A stretch of DNA of 64,000 nt, from positions 2,535,501 through 2,599,500 of the forward strand of contig NZ_CP074380.1 in assembly GCF_022695595.1 (NCBI RefSeq). Reading direction: 5' to 3'. This DNA comes from Streptomyces sp. MST-110588 (GTDB taxonomy: Bacteria > Actinomycetota > Actinomycetes > Streptomycetales > Streptomycetaceae). The translations under genes and the position numbers were made by a program. A model generated the notes under the pieces. It did no database searches. It saw nothing but the letters and a program-made list of their open reading frames with translations, and had not been told where the DNA came from. Positions 1 to 11,787 of this stretch are shown here, in pieces. Positions within the stretch are counted from its first letter, which is position 1; each line of letters opens with the position of its first letter.

Positions 1-2375
<2,375 letters not shown>

Positions 2376-2533
2376 GGGACGTACGGGCTCCTGCGCGTAC
2401 GGGCCCGTGCATCTGCGGGACGCCCCGCGCACCGCCCGGCCACGCCACCGTACGGGGCGGGGCGCGGCACCCTTCCCCGCCCCGTGGTTCCTGCTCTACG
2501 GTCCTTGCGTCGTCGTCGACGGGAGGACGTCCG

Positions 2534-4723
2534 GTGCGCACCGCGAACGCTGCCAGTCCCGCACACCCCGGCGAACCGCGAAGTCCCCGCCGCCCCGGGG
2601 CGATCGCCGGCTGGGCCGCCGTCGCCCTGCTCGGCGCCACCGGCTGGACCCTGCTCGCCCTCTCCCGCGGCGAGACGGTCTCGGCCGCCTGGATGGTCGC
2701 CGCCGCGCTGGGCTCGTACGCCATCGCCTACCGCTTCTACGCGCGCTGGATCGCCCGGCGCGCGCTGCGGGTGGACGCGACCCGGGCGACCCCGGCCGAG
2801 CGCCTCAACGACGGCGTCGACTTCCACCCCACCGACCGCCGGGTGCTGCTGGGCCACCACTTCGCGGCCATCGCGGGCGCCGGCCCGCTGGTCGGCCCGG
2901 TGCTCGCCGCGCAGATGGGCTATCTCCCCGGCACCATCTGGATCATCGCCGGTGTCATCTTCGCGGGCGCCGTACAGGACATGGTGGTGCTGTTCTTCTC
3001 CACCCGGCGCGACGGCAGGTCGCTGGGGCAGATGGCGCGCGAGGAGATCGGCCCGTTCGGCGGCGCGGCGGCGCTGCTCGCGGCCTTCGCCATCATGATC
3101 ATCCTGCTCGGGGTGCTGGCGCTGGTCGTCGTCAACGCCCTCGCCCAGTCCCCCTGGGGCACGTTCTCCCTCGCCATGACCATCCCCATCGCCCTGCTGA
3201 TGGGCTTCTACCTGCGGGTCCTGCGTCCGGGGAGGGTCACCGAGGTCTCCCTGATCGGCGTGGCGCTGCTGCTGCTCGCGCTGGTGGCGGGCCGCTGGGT
3301 GGCGCAGTCCTCCTGGGCGGACGCCTTCACCCTGAAGCCCGGGACACTGGTGATCTGGCTGGTGGCGTACGGGTTCATCGCCTCCGTACTGCCCGTGTGG
3401 ACGCTGCTGGCACCGCGCGACTACCTCTCCACCTTCCTGAAGATCGGCACGATCGGGCTGCTGGCGGTGGGCGTGCTGATCGCCCTGCCGGACCTGCGGA
3501 TGGACGCGGTGACCCACTTCGCCGGCCGCGGTGACGGGCCGGTCTTCGCCGGGGCGCTGTTCCCCTTCGTCTTCATCACCATCGCCTGCGGCGCGCTCTC
3601 CGGCTTCCACTCGCTGATCTCCTCCGGCACCACACCCAAGATGATCCAGAAGGAGACCCAGATCCGGATGATCGGCTACGGCTCCATGCTGATGGAGTCG
3701 TTCGTGGCGGTCATGGCGCTGGTGGCCGCGTGCATCATCGACCCGGGCCTGTACTTCGCGATGAACGCCCCCTCGGGAGTCATCGGGGAGACCGTACGGT
3801 CGGCCTCACAGGCGGTGGCGCACCTGGGATACACCATCTCCCCCGAGCAGTTGGCCGCCGCGGCCAAGGCGGTGGAGGAGCACACCCTGCTGTCCCGTAC
3901 GGGCGGCGCGCCCACCCTGGCCATCGGTGTGGCGGAGATCTTCTCCCGGGTCGTGGGCGGCAGCGGGACGAAGGCGTTCTGGTACCACTTCGCGATCATG
4001 TTCGAGGCGCTGTTCATCCTGACGGCGCTGGACGCGGGCACCCGCGTGGGCCGCTTCATGCTCCAGGACATGCTCGGCAACCTCTACCGCCCCTTCCGCC
4101 GGGTGAGCTGGAAGCCGGGCGCCTGGCTGACCAGCGCCGCCGTGGTCGCCCTGTGGGGCTACTTCCTGTGGGTGGGGGTCCATGAACCGCTCGGCGGGAT
4201 CAACCAGCTCTTCCCCGTCTTCGGCATCGCCAACCAGTTGCTGGCGGCTGTGGCGCTGGCCGTCTGCACCACCCTGCTGGTGAAGTCAGGCCGCCTGAAG
4301 TGGGCCTGGATCACCGGTGTTCCGCTCCTGTGGGACGCGGCGGTGACGCTCACCGCGAGCTGGCAGAAGGTCTTCTCCGGCGACCCGCGCGTCGGCTTCT
4401 TCACCCAGCGCTCGGTCTACCAGGACGCCATCGACGCCGGGAAGGTCCTGCCGCCCGCCAAGACCATGGACGACATGCACACCGTGGTCACCAACTCCAC
4501 GGTGGACGGCGTGGTCTCGGCGGTGCTCGCGCTGCTGATCGTGGTGGTCATCGCGGACGCCGCGCGGGTGTGCGTGAGGCATGTACGCAACCCCGGCGCG
4601 ACACGGCTGAGCGAGGCGCCGTACGTCGCCTCGCGGATCACCGCACCGGCCGGGCTGGTCGCCTCCAGGCGGGAGAAGGAGGCGGGGGCCGAACTCACGG
4701 CAGCGGAAAGGCGGGCGCCATGA
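2534..4723 (+). CDS. cstA: Carbon starvation protein A family permease (CstA)
   Basis: Inner-membrane transporter of the CstA family, linked to peptide or pyruvate uptake during carbon limitation. The GTG at 2534 is preceded by GGAGGA at 2522-2527 and gives 729 residues. The frame is open upstream, but without membrane or domain content. There are about 16-18 hydrophobic segments. The family hallmark region runs from LLGHHFAAIAGAGPLVGPVLAAQMG through GTIWIIAGVIFAGAVQDM, and the conserved SGFHSLISSGTTPKM is present mid-protein. The hydrophilic C-terminal tail is typical. It follows dasR in the same direction with about 160 bases between and precedes another transporter. The substrate in Streptomyces is not shown by sequence. 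Confidence 0.93.
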   Translation: MRTANAASPAHPGEPRSPRRPGAIAGWAAVALLGATGWTLLALSRGETVSAAWMVAAALGSYAIAYRFYARWIARRALRVDATRATPAERLNDGVDFHPTDRRVLLGHHFAAIAGAGPLVGPVLAAQMGYLPGTIWIIAGVIFAGAVQDMVVLFFSTRRDGRSLGQMAREEIGPFGGAAALLAAFAIMIILLGVLALVVVNALAQSPWGTFSLAMTIPIALLMGFYLRVLRPGRVTEVSLIGVALLLLALVAGRWVAQSSWADAFTLKPGTLVIWLVAYGFIASVLPVWTLLAPRDYLSTFLKIGTIGLLAVGVLIALPDLRMDAVTHFAGRGDGPVFAGALFPFVFITIACGALSGFHSLISSGTTPKMIQKETQIRMIGYGSMLMESFVAVMALVAACIIDPGLYFAMNAPSGVIGETVRSASQAVAHLGYTISPEQLAAAAKAVEEHTLLSRTGGAPTLAIGVAEIFSRVVGGSGTKAFWYHFAIMFEALFILTALDAGTRVGRFMLQDMLGNLYRPFRRVSWKPGAWLTSAAVVALWGYFLWVGVHEPLGGINQLFPVFGIANQLLAAVALAVCTTLLVKSGRLKWAWITGVPLLWDAAVTLTASWQKVFSGDPRVGFFTQRSVYQDAIDAGKVLPPAKTMDDMHTVVTNSTVDGVVSAVLALLIVVVIADAARVCVRHVRNPGATRLSEAPYVASRITAPAGLVASRREKEAGAELTAAERRAP

Positions 4724-4865
4724 CGGCCCCGCCGCGCCGATAGTTGCCGTACCGATATACGGACAGGTAGTGACGCGCGCCACGGCCCTGGCCTAGATTT
4801 CCTGCCCATCACGCGGAAGATCGCAAAGGGAACGCCGGGAAACACCAGGGAACGGAGCCACGGCC

Positions 4866-5150
4866 ATGCCAGAGCCAGCGGTAACACCACATTCCGGCCC
4901 GGGACCCGGCTTTGGCCGCGGACCGGTCGTCACCCCCTCGCGCGTGGTGGCCGGGCTGTGCCTGCTGGCTCCGTTCGTGGCGATGCTGTGGGTCGGCTCG
5001 TACGCGAAGGTGGAACCCACGCTCGCCGGCATCCCGTTCTTCTACTGGTACCAGATGCTGTGGGTGCTGATCTCCACCGCGCTCACCGCGGTCGCCTACC
5101 AGCTCGTACGGCGTGAGCAGCGCGCCCGCAAGCAAGGCGGGGCGCGGTGA
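4866..5150 (+). CDS. DUF3311 small membrane protein, partner of the downstream symporter
   Basis: A 94-residue protein with two predicted transmembrane segments (about residues 26-46 and 56-80), the conserved GIPFFYWYQMLWV between them and an Arg/Lys-rich cytoplasmic end. DUF3311 proteins are usually encoded immediately upstream of solute:sodium symporters. Here the last codons overlap the symporter start (GTGA at 5147-5150), implying translational coupling. The likely role is a small accessory subunit of the transporter. A short promoter-like stretch (TAGATT near 4794) precedes it. Confidence 0.88.
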   Translation: MPEPAVTPHSGPGPGFGRGPVVTPSRVVAGLCLLAPFVAMLWVGSYAKVEPTLAGIPFFYWYQMLWVLISTALTAVAYQLVRREQRARKQGGAR

Positions 5151-6781
5151 AGGACGGCGTCAACGGCGTCGCGCTCGCCGTCTTCATCTTCTTCTTCCTG
5201 GCCGTGACGGTCATGGGCTTCATGGCCGCGCGCTGGCGCCGCGCCGAGCAGTCGGACAACCTCGACGAATGGGGCCTGGGCGGACGCAGTTTCGGCACCT
5301 GGGTGACCTGGTTCCTGCTGGGCGGCGACCTCTACACCGCGTACACCTTCGTGGCCGTACCGGCGGCGATCTACGCGGCGGGCGCGGCGGGCTTCTTCGC
5401 GGTCCCCTACACGATCCTCGTCTACCCGCTGATCTTCACCTTCCTGCCCCGCCTGTGGTCGGTGTCGCACAAGCACGGGTACGTCACCACCTCGGACTTC
5501 GTACGCGGCCGGTTCGGCTCCAAGGGCCTGTCGCTGGCCATCGCACTGACCGGCATCCTCGCCACGATGCCCTACATCGCCCTCCAACTGGTCGGCATCC
5601 AGGCCGTACTGGACGTGATGGGCGTCGGGGGCGGCGAGAACACCAACTGGTTCGTCAAGGACCTGCCGCTGCTGATCGCCTTCGGTGTGCTGGCCGCGTA
5701 CACCTACTCTTCGGGACTGCGCGCGCCCGCACTGATCGCCTTCGTCAAGGACGGGCTGATCTACCTGGTCATCGTGGTCGCCGTCATCTACATCCCGATC
5801 AAGCTCGGCGGCTTCGACCAGATCTTCCACGCGGCGGGCAAAGCCTTCGAACAGACCAGCCCGGCCACCGGGAAACCGCGCGGCGAGCTGGTCAGCGGCC
5901 CCAACGCGCAGTGGGCGTACGCGACATTGGCCCTCGGCTCGGCCCTGGCACTGTTCATGTACCCCCACTCCATCACCGCCACCCTTTCCTCCCGCAGCCG
6001 CGAGGTCATCCGCCGCAACACCACCATCCTGCCGCTGTACTCCCTGATGCTGGGCCTGCTGGCACTGCTCGGCTTCATGGCCATCGCGGCCGGGATCAAG
6101 GTCACCAACGGCCAGTTGGCGATCCCGCAGCTCTTCGAGTCGATGTTCCCCGACTGGTTCGCGGGCGTGGCGTTCGCCGCGATCGGCATCGGCGCGCTGG
6201 TCCCCGCGGCCATCATGTCGATCGCCGCCGCCAACCTCTTCACCCGCAACATCTACAAGGACTTCCTCAAGCCGGGCGCCACCCCCGCCCAGGAGCACAA
6301 GGTCGCCAAACTCGTCTCGCTGCTGGTGAAGGTCGGCGCGCTGGTCTTCGTCCTGACCATGGACAAGACGGTCGCGATCAACTTCCAGTTGCTCGGCGGC
6401 ATCTGGATCCTGCAGACCATGCCCGCGCTGGTCGGCGGCCTGTTCACCCGCTGGTTCCACCGCTGGGCCCTGCTGGCCGGCTGGGCGGCCGGCATGGTGT
6501 ACGGCACGGCCGCGGCGTACGGGGTGGCCAGCCCCACCCAGAAGCACTTCGGCGGCTCCAGCACCGAGATCCCCGGGACCGGCGAGATCGGCTACATCGG
6601 CCTGACGGCCTTCGTCCTGAACGTCGTGGTGACCGTGGTCCTCACCCTCGTCCTGCGCGCCCTGAAGGCCCCGGCCGGCACCGACGAGACGCGCCCGGAG
6701 GACTACACCGCCGACGCGGGCGACCCCGGCGTCCAGGTCGACCTCCCGCCGGCCACAGCGGGAGTCCCGGCGGGCCACTGA
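5147..6781 (+). CDS. Sodium:solute symporter family permease (monocarboxylate/acetate type)
   Basis: A 544-residue SSS-family transporter with about 13 hydrophobic helices. Seen in sequence: N-terminal helix followed by the EWGLGGRSFGTWVTWFLLGG core motif, GYVTTSDFVRGRFGS, and a long periplasmic or cytoplasmic loop with EQTSPATGKP. The GTG start overlaps the stop of the DUF3311 gene. DUF3311 plus SSS pairs commonly carry pyruvate, lactate or acetate (MctP/ActP-like), but the exact substrate cannot be read from the sequence. It ends just before a strong hairpin at 6801-6831, so the operon is likely two genes. Confidence 0.88.
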   Translation: MKDGVNGVALAVFIFFFLAVTVMGFMAARWRRAEQSDNLDEWGLGGRSFGTWVTWFLLGGDLYTAYTFVAVPAAIYAAGAAGFFAVPYTILVYPLIFTFLPRLWSVSHKHGYVTTSDFVRGRFGSKGLSLAIALTGILATMPYIALQLVGIQAVLDVMGVGGGENTNWFVKDLPLLIAFGVLAAYTYSSGLRAPALIAFVKDGLIYLVIVVAVIYIPIKLGGFDQIFHAAGKAFEQTSPATGKPRGELVSGPNAQWAYATLALGSALALFMYPHSITATLSSRSREVIRRNTTILPLYSLMLGLLALLGFMAIAAGIKVTNGQLAIPQLFESMFPDWFAGVAFAAIGIGALVPAAIMSIAAANLFTRNIYKDFLKPGATPAQEHKVAKLVSLLVKVGALVFVLTMDKTVAINFQLLGGIWILQTMPALVGGLFTRWFHRWALLAGWAAGMVYGTAAAYGVASPTQKHFGGSSTEIPGTGEIGYIGLTAFVLNVVVTVVLTLVLRALKAPAGTDETRPEDYTADAGDPGVQVDLPPATAGVPAGH

Positions 6782-6800
6782 CCCGCGACCGCACCCGAAC

Positions 6801-6831
6801 GGGCCGCCGCACCCAAGAGGTACGGCGGCCC
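6801..6831 (+). terminator. Hairpin terminator after the symporter gene
   Basis: GGGCCGCCG (6801-6809) is the perfect reverse complement of CGGCGGCCC (6823-6831), with a 13-base loop. There is no T run, which is common for Streptomyces terminators. It starts 20 bases after the stop codon. Confidence 0.7.
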
Positions 6832-7073
6832 GCCCCTGTGGACCAGGTGTCCCGCTACCGCCGCGCTCGTTCCACGGTTTCCGGATCACCGAGTGGGGCC
6901 CCGATGGCCGACGGAAGGCATCCGGAGCCAATACCGTCTCCCGGGTCACGGTCAACGCGCGCGAGGGCCGCCGCGTCCGCAATACGCCCGCTGCATCAGG
7001 CGCGGCCACATCGCCGCTCCGGCGCAACTGTGGGAATACCGCACCAAGACAGCAGGAAGTTCCCGGGAGAACG

Positions 7074-7118
7074 ACACAAGATATGGGGCTGCGTGCGGGG
7101 CGCGGCACAAGATGTATG
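7074..7118 (+). promoter_or_regulatory. Tandem NrdR boxes upstream of nrdAB
   Basis: Two similar sequences, ACACAAGATATGGG starting at 7074 and GCACAAGATGTATG starting at 7105, are spaced exactly 31 bases apart, i.e. about three helical turns. This is the documented arrangement of paired NrdR boxes in front of ribonucleotide reductase operons. The second box overlaps TATGCT (7115-7120), a possible -10. NrdR would repress when dATP is abundant. Confidence 0.8.
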
Positions 7119-7222
7119 CTCGTGCTCGCTGTCGTCGCAGGGGAATCCGGTGCGAATCCGGAACTGTCCCGCAACGGTGTACGAGTGCGTATTTAAGCAC
7201 CCGCGAGTCCGAGGACCTGTAC
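7117..7222 (+). promoter_or_regulatory. Cobalamin (AdoCbl) riboswitch controlling nrdAB
   Basis: The B12 box core is present: GGGAATCCGGTGCGAATCC at 7141-7159, then AACTGTCCCGCAACGGTGT, and GAGTCCGAGGACCTG near 7205-7219 corresponding to the conserved 3' part. About 175 bases separate it from the nrdA start. In S. coelicolor the class Ia nrdAB operon is switched off by B12, leaving the B12-dependent class II enzyme; the same logic is inferred here. Confidence 0.92.
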
Positions 7223-7396
7223 GACGGTACGCCCGCGCCACCACCGGCGCGGCCGTTGACGTCCGGGCCTCGTGGGTTGGGCCGGTGGACGCTGCGCGGT
7301 GTGCCCGCGCCCCGGCACGTCCGGGAGCGCCGCCACGCCCGTACGCGCCCCGCGCCCCCTCCCTCAAGGCCCCCGCCGAGTGAGGGAGAGCAGCAC

Positions 7397-9850
7397 GTGA
7401 CCATCGCGCCAACGGAGCCCGCTTCAGCCGCCGAGGTCGACCGGCCCGCGAAGGCCACGGACGCCGCGCCCGGCCCCCAGGGACCGCAGGACGCCCGGAC
7501 GGCCGGCGACGGGCCCGGCGCCGCGCTGCTGCGTACCCTCACCGACCTCACCGCCGACCTGACCGCCACCGACCCCGGAAAGGTCGCCGCCGCCGCGCTG
7601 CGGGGCCGCCACGCCGGCTCCGACGAGGCCGAGCTGAGGTCGCTGGCCATGGAGGCGGCGGCCGGCCTGATCGGTGACGAGCCGCAGTACTCCAAGCTCG
7701 CCGCCCGGCTGCTGACCCTGGCCATCGCGGAGGAGGCGGCCGAGGAGGGGGCGGTCGCCTTCTCCGCCTCCGTCGCCACCGGCCACCGCGAGGGCCTGAT
7801 CGGCGACGAGACGGCCGCGTTCGTACGGACCCACGCGGCCCGACTGGACGCGCTGGTCGAGCAGGCGCTGGCGGACGGCGCGGACGACCGCTTCGGCTAC
7901 TTCGGGCTGCGCACCCTGTACTCGCGCTACCTGCTGCGCCACCCGATCTCCCGCCGGGTCATCGAGACCCCGCAGCACTTCCTGCTGCGGGTGGCCTGCG
8001 GCCTGGCCGAGGACGACAGCGAGCGGGCGCTGGCGGACGTCGCCGAGCTGTACCGCCTGACCAGCACGCTGTCCTACCTGCCGTCCTCCCCCACGCTGTT
8101 CAACTCCGGCACCCGGCACCCGCAGATGTCCTCCTGCTATCTGCTGGACTCCCCGCTGGACGAGCTGGACTCGATCTACGACCGCTACCACCAGGTCGCC
8201 CGGCTCTCCAAGCACGCCGGCGGCATCGGCCTGTCCTACTCCCGGGTGCGCGCCCGCGGTTCGCTGATCCGCGGCACCAACGGGCACTCCAACGGCATCG
8301 TGCCGTTCCTGCGCACCCTGGACGCCTCGGTCGCGGCCGTCAACCAGGGCGGCCGGCGCAAGGGCGCGGCCTGCGTCTACCTGGAGACCTGGCACGCCGA
8401 CATCGAGGAGTTCCTCGAACTGCGCGACAACACGGGCGAGGAGGCCCGGCGCACCCACAACCTGAACATCGCGCACTGGATCCCGGACGAGTTCATGCGC
8501 CGGGTGGAGGCCGACGCCGACTGGTCGCTGTTCTCCCCCGTCGACACCCCGGAGCTGGTGGACCTGTGGGGCGAGGAGTTCGACGCCGCGTACCGCAGGG
8601 CCGAGGCCGAGGGCAAGGCCGTCAAGCAGGTCCCGGCCCGGGTCCTGTACGCCCGGATGATGCGCACCCTGGCGCAGACCGGCAACGGCTGGATGACGTT
8701 CAAGGACGCCGCCAACCGCACCGCCAACCAGACCGCCGAGCCCGGCCGGGTCGTGCACTCCTCCAACCTGTGCACCGAGATCCTTGAGGTCACCGACGAC
8801 GGCGAGACGGCCGTGTGCAACCTCGGCTCGGTCAACCTGGCCGCCCACCTGGGCGACAACGGCGAGATGGACTGGGAGCGGCTGGACGCCACCGTCCGTA
8901 CGGCCGTCACCTTCCTCGACCGTGTCGTGGACATCAACTTCTACCCGACCGAGCAGGCCGGCGCCTCCAACTCCCGCTGGCGCCCGGTGGGTCTGGGCCT
9001 GATGGGCCTCCAGGACGTCTTCTTCCGGCTGCGGCTGCGCTTCGACTCCCCCGAGGCCAAGGAGCTGTCCACCCGTATCTCCGAGCGCATCATGCTCGCC
9101 GCGTACGAGGCGTCCGCCGACCTCGCCGAGCGGCACGGCCCGCACCCGGCCTGGTCCGCGACCCGTACGGCCCGCGGCGTGCTGCACCCCGACCACTACC
9201 CGAACGCCGAGCCGCGCTGGGCGGACCGCTGGGACGCGCTGCGGACCCGTATCGCGGCGACCGGGATGCGCAACTCGCTGCTGCTGGCGATCGCGCCGAC
9301 CGCCACCATCGCCTCCATCGCCGGCGTGTACGAGTGCATCGAGCCGCAGGTCTCCAACCTGTTCAAGCGCGAGACGCTGAGCGGCGAGTTCCTCCAGGTC
9401 AACGCCTACCTGATCGAGGAGCTGAAGGCGCTGGGGATGTGGGACGCCCGCACCCGTGACGCGCTGCGTGAGGGCAACGGCTCGGTGCAGGACCTGGAGT
9501 GGATTCCCGAGGAGATCCGCGCCCTGTACCGCACGGCCTGGGAGATCCCGCAGCGCGCGCTGATCGACATGGCGGCGGCCCGTACGCCCTACCTCGACCA
9601 GAGCCAGTCGCTGAACCTCTTCATGGCCTCGCCGACCATCGGCAAGCTCAGCTCGATGTACGCCTACGCCTGGAAGAACGGCATCAAGACCACGTACTAC
9701 CTGCGCTCGCGCCCGGCGACCCGGATCGCCCAGTCCGCGCGCGGCGCCGACGCGGGTGCGCGCAGTGCTCCCGTACCCGCTCAGGCGGCCGACCCCGAGG
9801 CCGTCGCCTGCTCCCTGGAAAACCCCGAGTCCTGCGAGGCGTGCCAGTAA
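7397..9850 (+). CDS. nrdA: Class Ia ribonucleoside-diphosphate reductase, alpha subunit
   Basis: Large catalytic subunit that reduces NDPs to dNDPs with NrdB. The GTG at 7397 follows GAGGGAGAG and gives 817 residues. Conserved pieces seen: SSPTLFNSGTRHPQMSSCYLL (first active-site Cys), HAGGIGLSYSRVRARG, NGHSNGIVPFLRTLD, SSNLCTEI (second active-site region), IAPTATIAS, and a C-terminal CEACQ redox pair. The first 60 residues are Ala/Pro-rich, and I see no VKRDG-type ATP-cone, so the classical allosteric activity site appears absent or very divergent. It is controlled by the upstream NrdR boxes and riboswitch and lies two bases from nrdB. Confidence 0.96.
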   Translation: MTIAPTEPASAAEVDRPAKATDAAPGPQGPQDARTAGDGPGAALLRTLTDLTADLTATDPGKVAAAALRGRHAGSDEAELRSLAMEAAAGLIGDEPQYSKLAARLLTLAIAEEAAEEGAVAFSASVATGHREGLIGDETAAFVRTHAARLDALVEQALADGADDRFGYFGLRTLYSRYLLRHPISRRVIETPQHFLLRVACGLAEDDSERALADVAELYRLTSTLSYLPSSPTLFNSGTRHPQMSSCYLLDSPLDELDSIYDRYHQVARLSKHAGGIGLSYSRVRARGSLIRGTNGHSNGIVPFLRTLDASVAAVNQGGRRKGAACVYLETWHADIEEFLELRDNTGEEARRTHNLNIAHWIPDEFMRRVEADADWSLFSPVDTPELVDLWGEEFDAAYRRAEAEGKAVKQVPARVLYARMMRTLAQTGNGWMTFKDAANRTANQTAEPGRVVHSSNLCTEILEVTDDGETAVCNLGSVNLAAHLGDNGEMDWERLDATVRTAVTFLDRVVDINFYPTEQAGASNSRWRPVGLGLMGLQDVFFRLRLRFDSPEAKELSTRISERIMLAAYEASADLAERHGPHPAWSATRTARGVLHPDHYPNAEPRWADRWDALRTRIAATGMRNSLLLAIAPTATIASIAGVYECIEPQVSNLFKRETLSGEFLQVNAYLIEELKALGMWDARTRDALREGNGSVQDLEWIPEEIRALYRTAWEIPQRALIDMAAARTPYLDQSQSLNLFMASPTIGKLSSMYAYAWKNGIKTTYYLRSRPATRIAQSARGADAGARSAPVPAQAADPEAVACSLENPESCEACQ

Positions 9851-9852
9851 CC

Positions 9853-10935
9853 ATGACGACCGCACCCGAAAAGCCCGAAGAGAACGCCGCCTCCCACAAG
9901 AGCGCCGCCGCCACCCACACGGCCACCACCGGCGCGAAGAACCTCCTCGACCCGGGCTTCGAGCTGACCCTGCGCCCCATGCGCTACCCCGACTTCTACG
10001 ACCGCTACCGGGACGCGATCAAGAACACCTGGACCGTGGAGGAGGTCGACCTCCACTCCGACGTCGCCGACCTCGCCAAGCTCTCCCCCGGCGAGCAGCA
10101 CCTGATCGGCCGGCTGGTGGCGTTCTTCGCCACCGGCGACTCGATCGTGGCCAACAACCTCGTGCTGACCCTGTACAAGCACATCAACTCCCCCGAGGCG
10201 CGGCTGTACCTCTCGCGGCAGCTCTTCGAGGAGGCGGTGCACGTCCAGTTCTACCTGACGCTGCTGGACACCTACCTGCCCGATCCGGAGGACCGCGCCG
10301 CCGCGTTCGCCGCGGTGGAGAACATCCCCTCCATCCGGGAGAAGGCCGAGTTCTGCTTCAAGTGGATGGACTCGGTCGAGAGCATCGACCGGCTGGAGAG
10401 CAAGGCCGACCGCCGCCGCTTCCTGCTCAATCTGATCTGCTTCGCGGCCTGCATCGAGGGGCTGTTCTTCTACGGCGCGTTCGCGTACGTGTACTGGTTC
10501 CGCTCGCGCGGACTGCTGCACGGCCTGGCCACCGGCACCAACTGGGTCTTCCGCGACGAGACGATGCACATGGACTTCGCGTTCTCGGTCGTGGACACCG
10601 TGCGCGAGGAGGAGCCGGAGCTCTTCGACGACAAGCTGGAGCAGCAGGTCACCGACATGCTCAAGGAGGCCGTCGAGGCGGAGCTGCAGTTCGGCCGCGA
10701 CCTGTGCGGTGACGGCCTGCCGGGCATGAACACCGAGTCGATGCGCGAGTACCTCCAGTGCGTGGCCGACCAGCGGCTGCAGCGCCTGGGCTTCGCGCCC
10801 GTGTACGGCTCGCAGAACCCGTTCTCCTTCATGGAGCTGCAGAACGTCCAGGAGCTGACCAACTTCTTCGAGCGCCGGGCCTCGGCCTACCAGGTCGCGG
10901 TCGAGGGCTCGGTCTCCTTCGACGACGAGTTCTAG
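9853..10935 (+). CDS. nrdB: Class Ia ribonucleoside-diphosphate reductase, beta (radical) subunit
   Basis: Small subunit that holds the diiron-tyrosyl radical. The ATG at 9853, two bases after the nrdA stop, gives 360 residues. All metal ligands can be placed: D96 (GDSIV), E127 and H130 (EEAVH), E202 (ACIEG), E236 and H239 (RDETMH). The radical tyrosine is Y134, four residues after H130 as in E. coli Y122, so this is a radical-Tyr enzyme rather than the class Ic type. The C-terminal tail (SVSFDDEF) is acidic, as required for docking to NrdA. A strong terminator follows directly; the nrdS regulator gene reported in the S. coelicolor operon is not present. Confidence 0.96.
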   Translation: MTTAPEKPEENAASHKSAAATHTATTGAKNLLDPGFELTLRPMRYPDFYDRYRDAIKNTWTVEEVDLHSDVADLAKLSPGEQHLIGRLVAFFATGDSIVANNLVLTLYKHINSPEARLYLSRQLFEEAVHVQFYLTLLDTYLPDPEDRAAAFAAVENIPSIREKAEFCFKWMDSVESIDRLESKADRRRFLLNLICFAACIEGLFFYGAFAYVYWFRSRGLLHGLATGTNWVFRDETMHMDFAFSVVDTVREEEPELFDDKLEQQVTDMLKEAVEAELQFGRDLCGDGLPGMNTESMREYLQCVADQRLQRLGFAPVYGSQNPFSFMELQNVQELTNFFERRASAYQVAVEGSVSFDDEF

Positions 10936-10976
10936 ACGCGGGCCGTACGCGCATACGTACGTGTACGTGTACGTAC

Positions 10977-11013
10977 GAGGGCGGGCCCGGGGATGATCCC
11001 CGGGCCCGCCCTC
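10977..11013. terminator. Bidirectional terminator between nrdB and def
   Basis: A 16-base perfect stem (10977-10992 with 10998-11013) closed by the loop ATGAT, very GC-rich. It sits between the convergent nrdB and def genes and would serve both. TACG-rich sequence lies just upstream. Confidence 0.88.
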
Positions 11014-11036
11014 CTTCGTGCGTACGTATCCCTGCC

Positions 11037-11068
11037 GTCAGTCGTTGGCGACGTCAGTCGTTGGCGAC
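11037..11068. repeat. 16-bp perfect tandem duplication across the def stop codon
   Basis: GTCAGTCGTTGGCGAC occurs at 11037-11052 and again at 11053-11068. The second copy contains the last codons and stop of def; the first copy repeats the stop just beyond it. Confidence 0.85.
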
Positions 11069-11698
11069 GACGGGGTAGCGCGGCTCGCGCTCGGCCATCT
11101 GCTTCAGGGCGTCCTTGCGGTCGCGCTTGGAGAGCCGGTCGATGTACAGGTAGCCGTACAGGTGGTCGGTCTCGTGCTGGAGGCAGCGGGCGAAGTAGCC
11201 GGTGCCGCGGACCGTGATCGGGTTGCCCTGGGCGTCCTGGCCGCGCACGACCGCGTAGTCGGGGCGCGCGAGCGGGGCGTACGCGCCGGGCACCGACAGG
11301 CAGCCCTCGTTGGAGTCGTCCAGCACCCGGCGCTCGACCGGCACCTCCTCCAGGACCGGGTTGCACACCGCGCCGACGTGCCGCACGCCCTCGTCGTCCA
11401 TGCAGTCGTAGACGAAGACCTTCAGGTCCACACCAATCTGGTTGGCGGCCAGGCCCACGCCCTCGGCGGTGCGCTGGCTGGCGAACATGTCGTCGATGAG
11501 CTGCGCAAGCTTGTCGTCGAACTCCGTGACGTCCTTGCACTCCTTGTGCAGCACCGGGTTGCCGACGACGGTGATCGGGCGGGAGGTGCCCCGCTCGCGG
11601 TGCGCCTTCTCGCGCGCGTCCGCGTCCGTGATGTCGTCGACGAACCCGTCGTTCACCTGCTGCTCGTCGTCCTGGTCAAAAACGGGCTGCTGCGCCAT
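11054..11698 (-). CDS. def: Peptide deformylase
   Basis: Removes the N-formyl group from nascent proteins. The 214 residues contain all three family motifs: GVGLAANQ (residues 80-87), EGCLSVP with metal ligand C133, and QHETDH with ligands H175 and H179 and catalytic E176. An N-terminal extension of about 40 acidic, Gln-rich residues precedes the catalytic domain, as in other actinobacterial paralogues. It is convergent with nrdB and shares the terminator at 10977. A 16-bp duplication covers its stop codon, but the reading frame is intact. Confidence 0.96.
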   Translation of the reverse strand: MAQQPVFDQDDEQQVNDGFVDDITDADAREKAHRERGTSRPITVVGNPVLHKECKDVTEFDDKLAQLIDDMFASQRTAEGVGLAANQIGVDLKVFVYDCMDDEGVRHVGAVCNPVLEEVPVERRVLDDSNEGCLSVPGAYAPLARPDYAVVRGQDAQGNPITVRGTGYFARCLQHETDHLYGYLYIDRLSKRDRKDALKQMAEREPRYPVVAND

Positions 11699-11787
11699 GT
11701 CCGCCGTACGCCTTCCTGAAACCCCGAGAAAACCCTGATAGTCGCCCTACAGCCTACGGGGACGCGCCGGGTCTCTCCCCGACATCC

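Noticed and set aside
4789..4800. TGGCCTAGATTT as a possible further DasR site
   Set aside because: Only the left half fits the dre core; eight of twelve positions is expected by chance in this region.
7031..7061. GGAAT...GTT upstream of nrdAB as a sigma-R promoter
   Set aside because: The spacer is 21 bases, outside the 18-19 range of the consensus.
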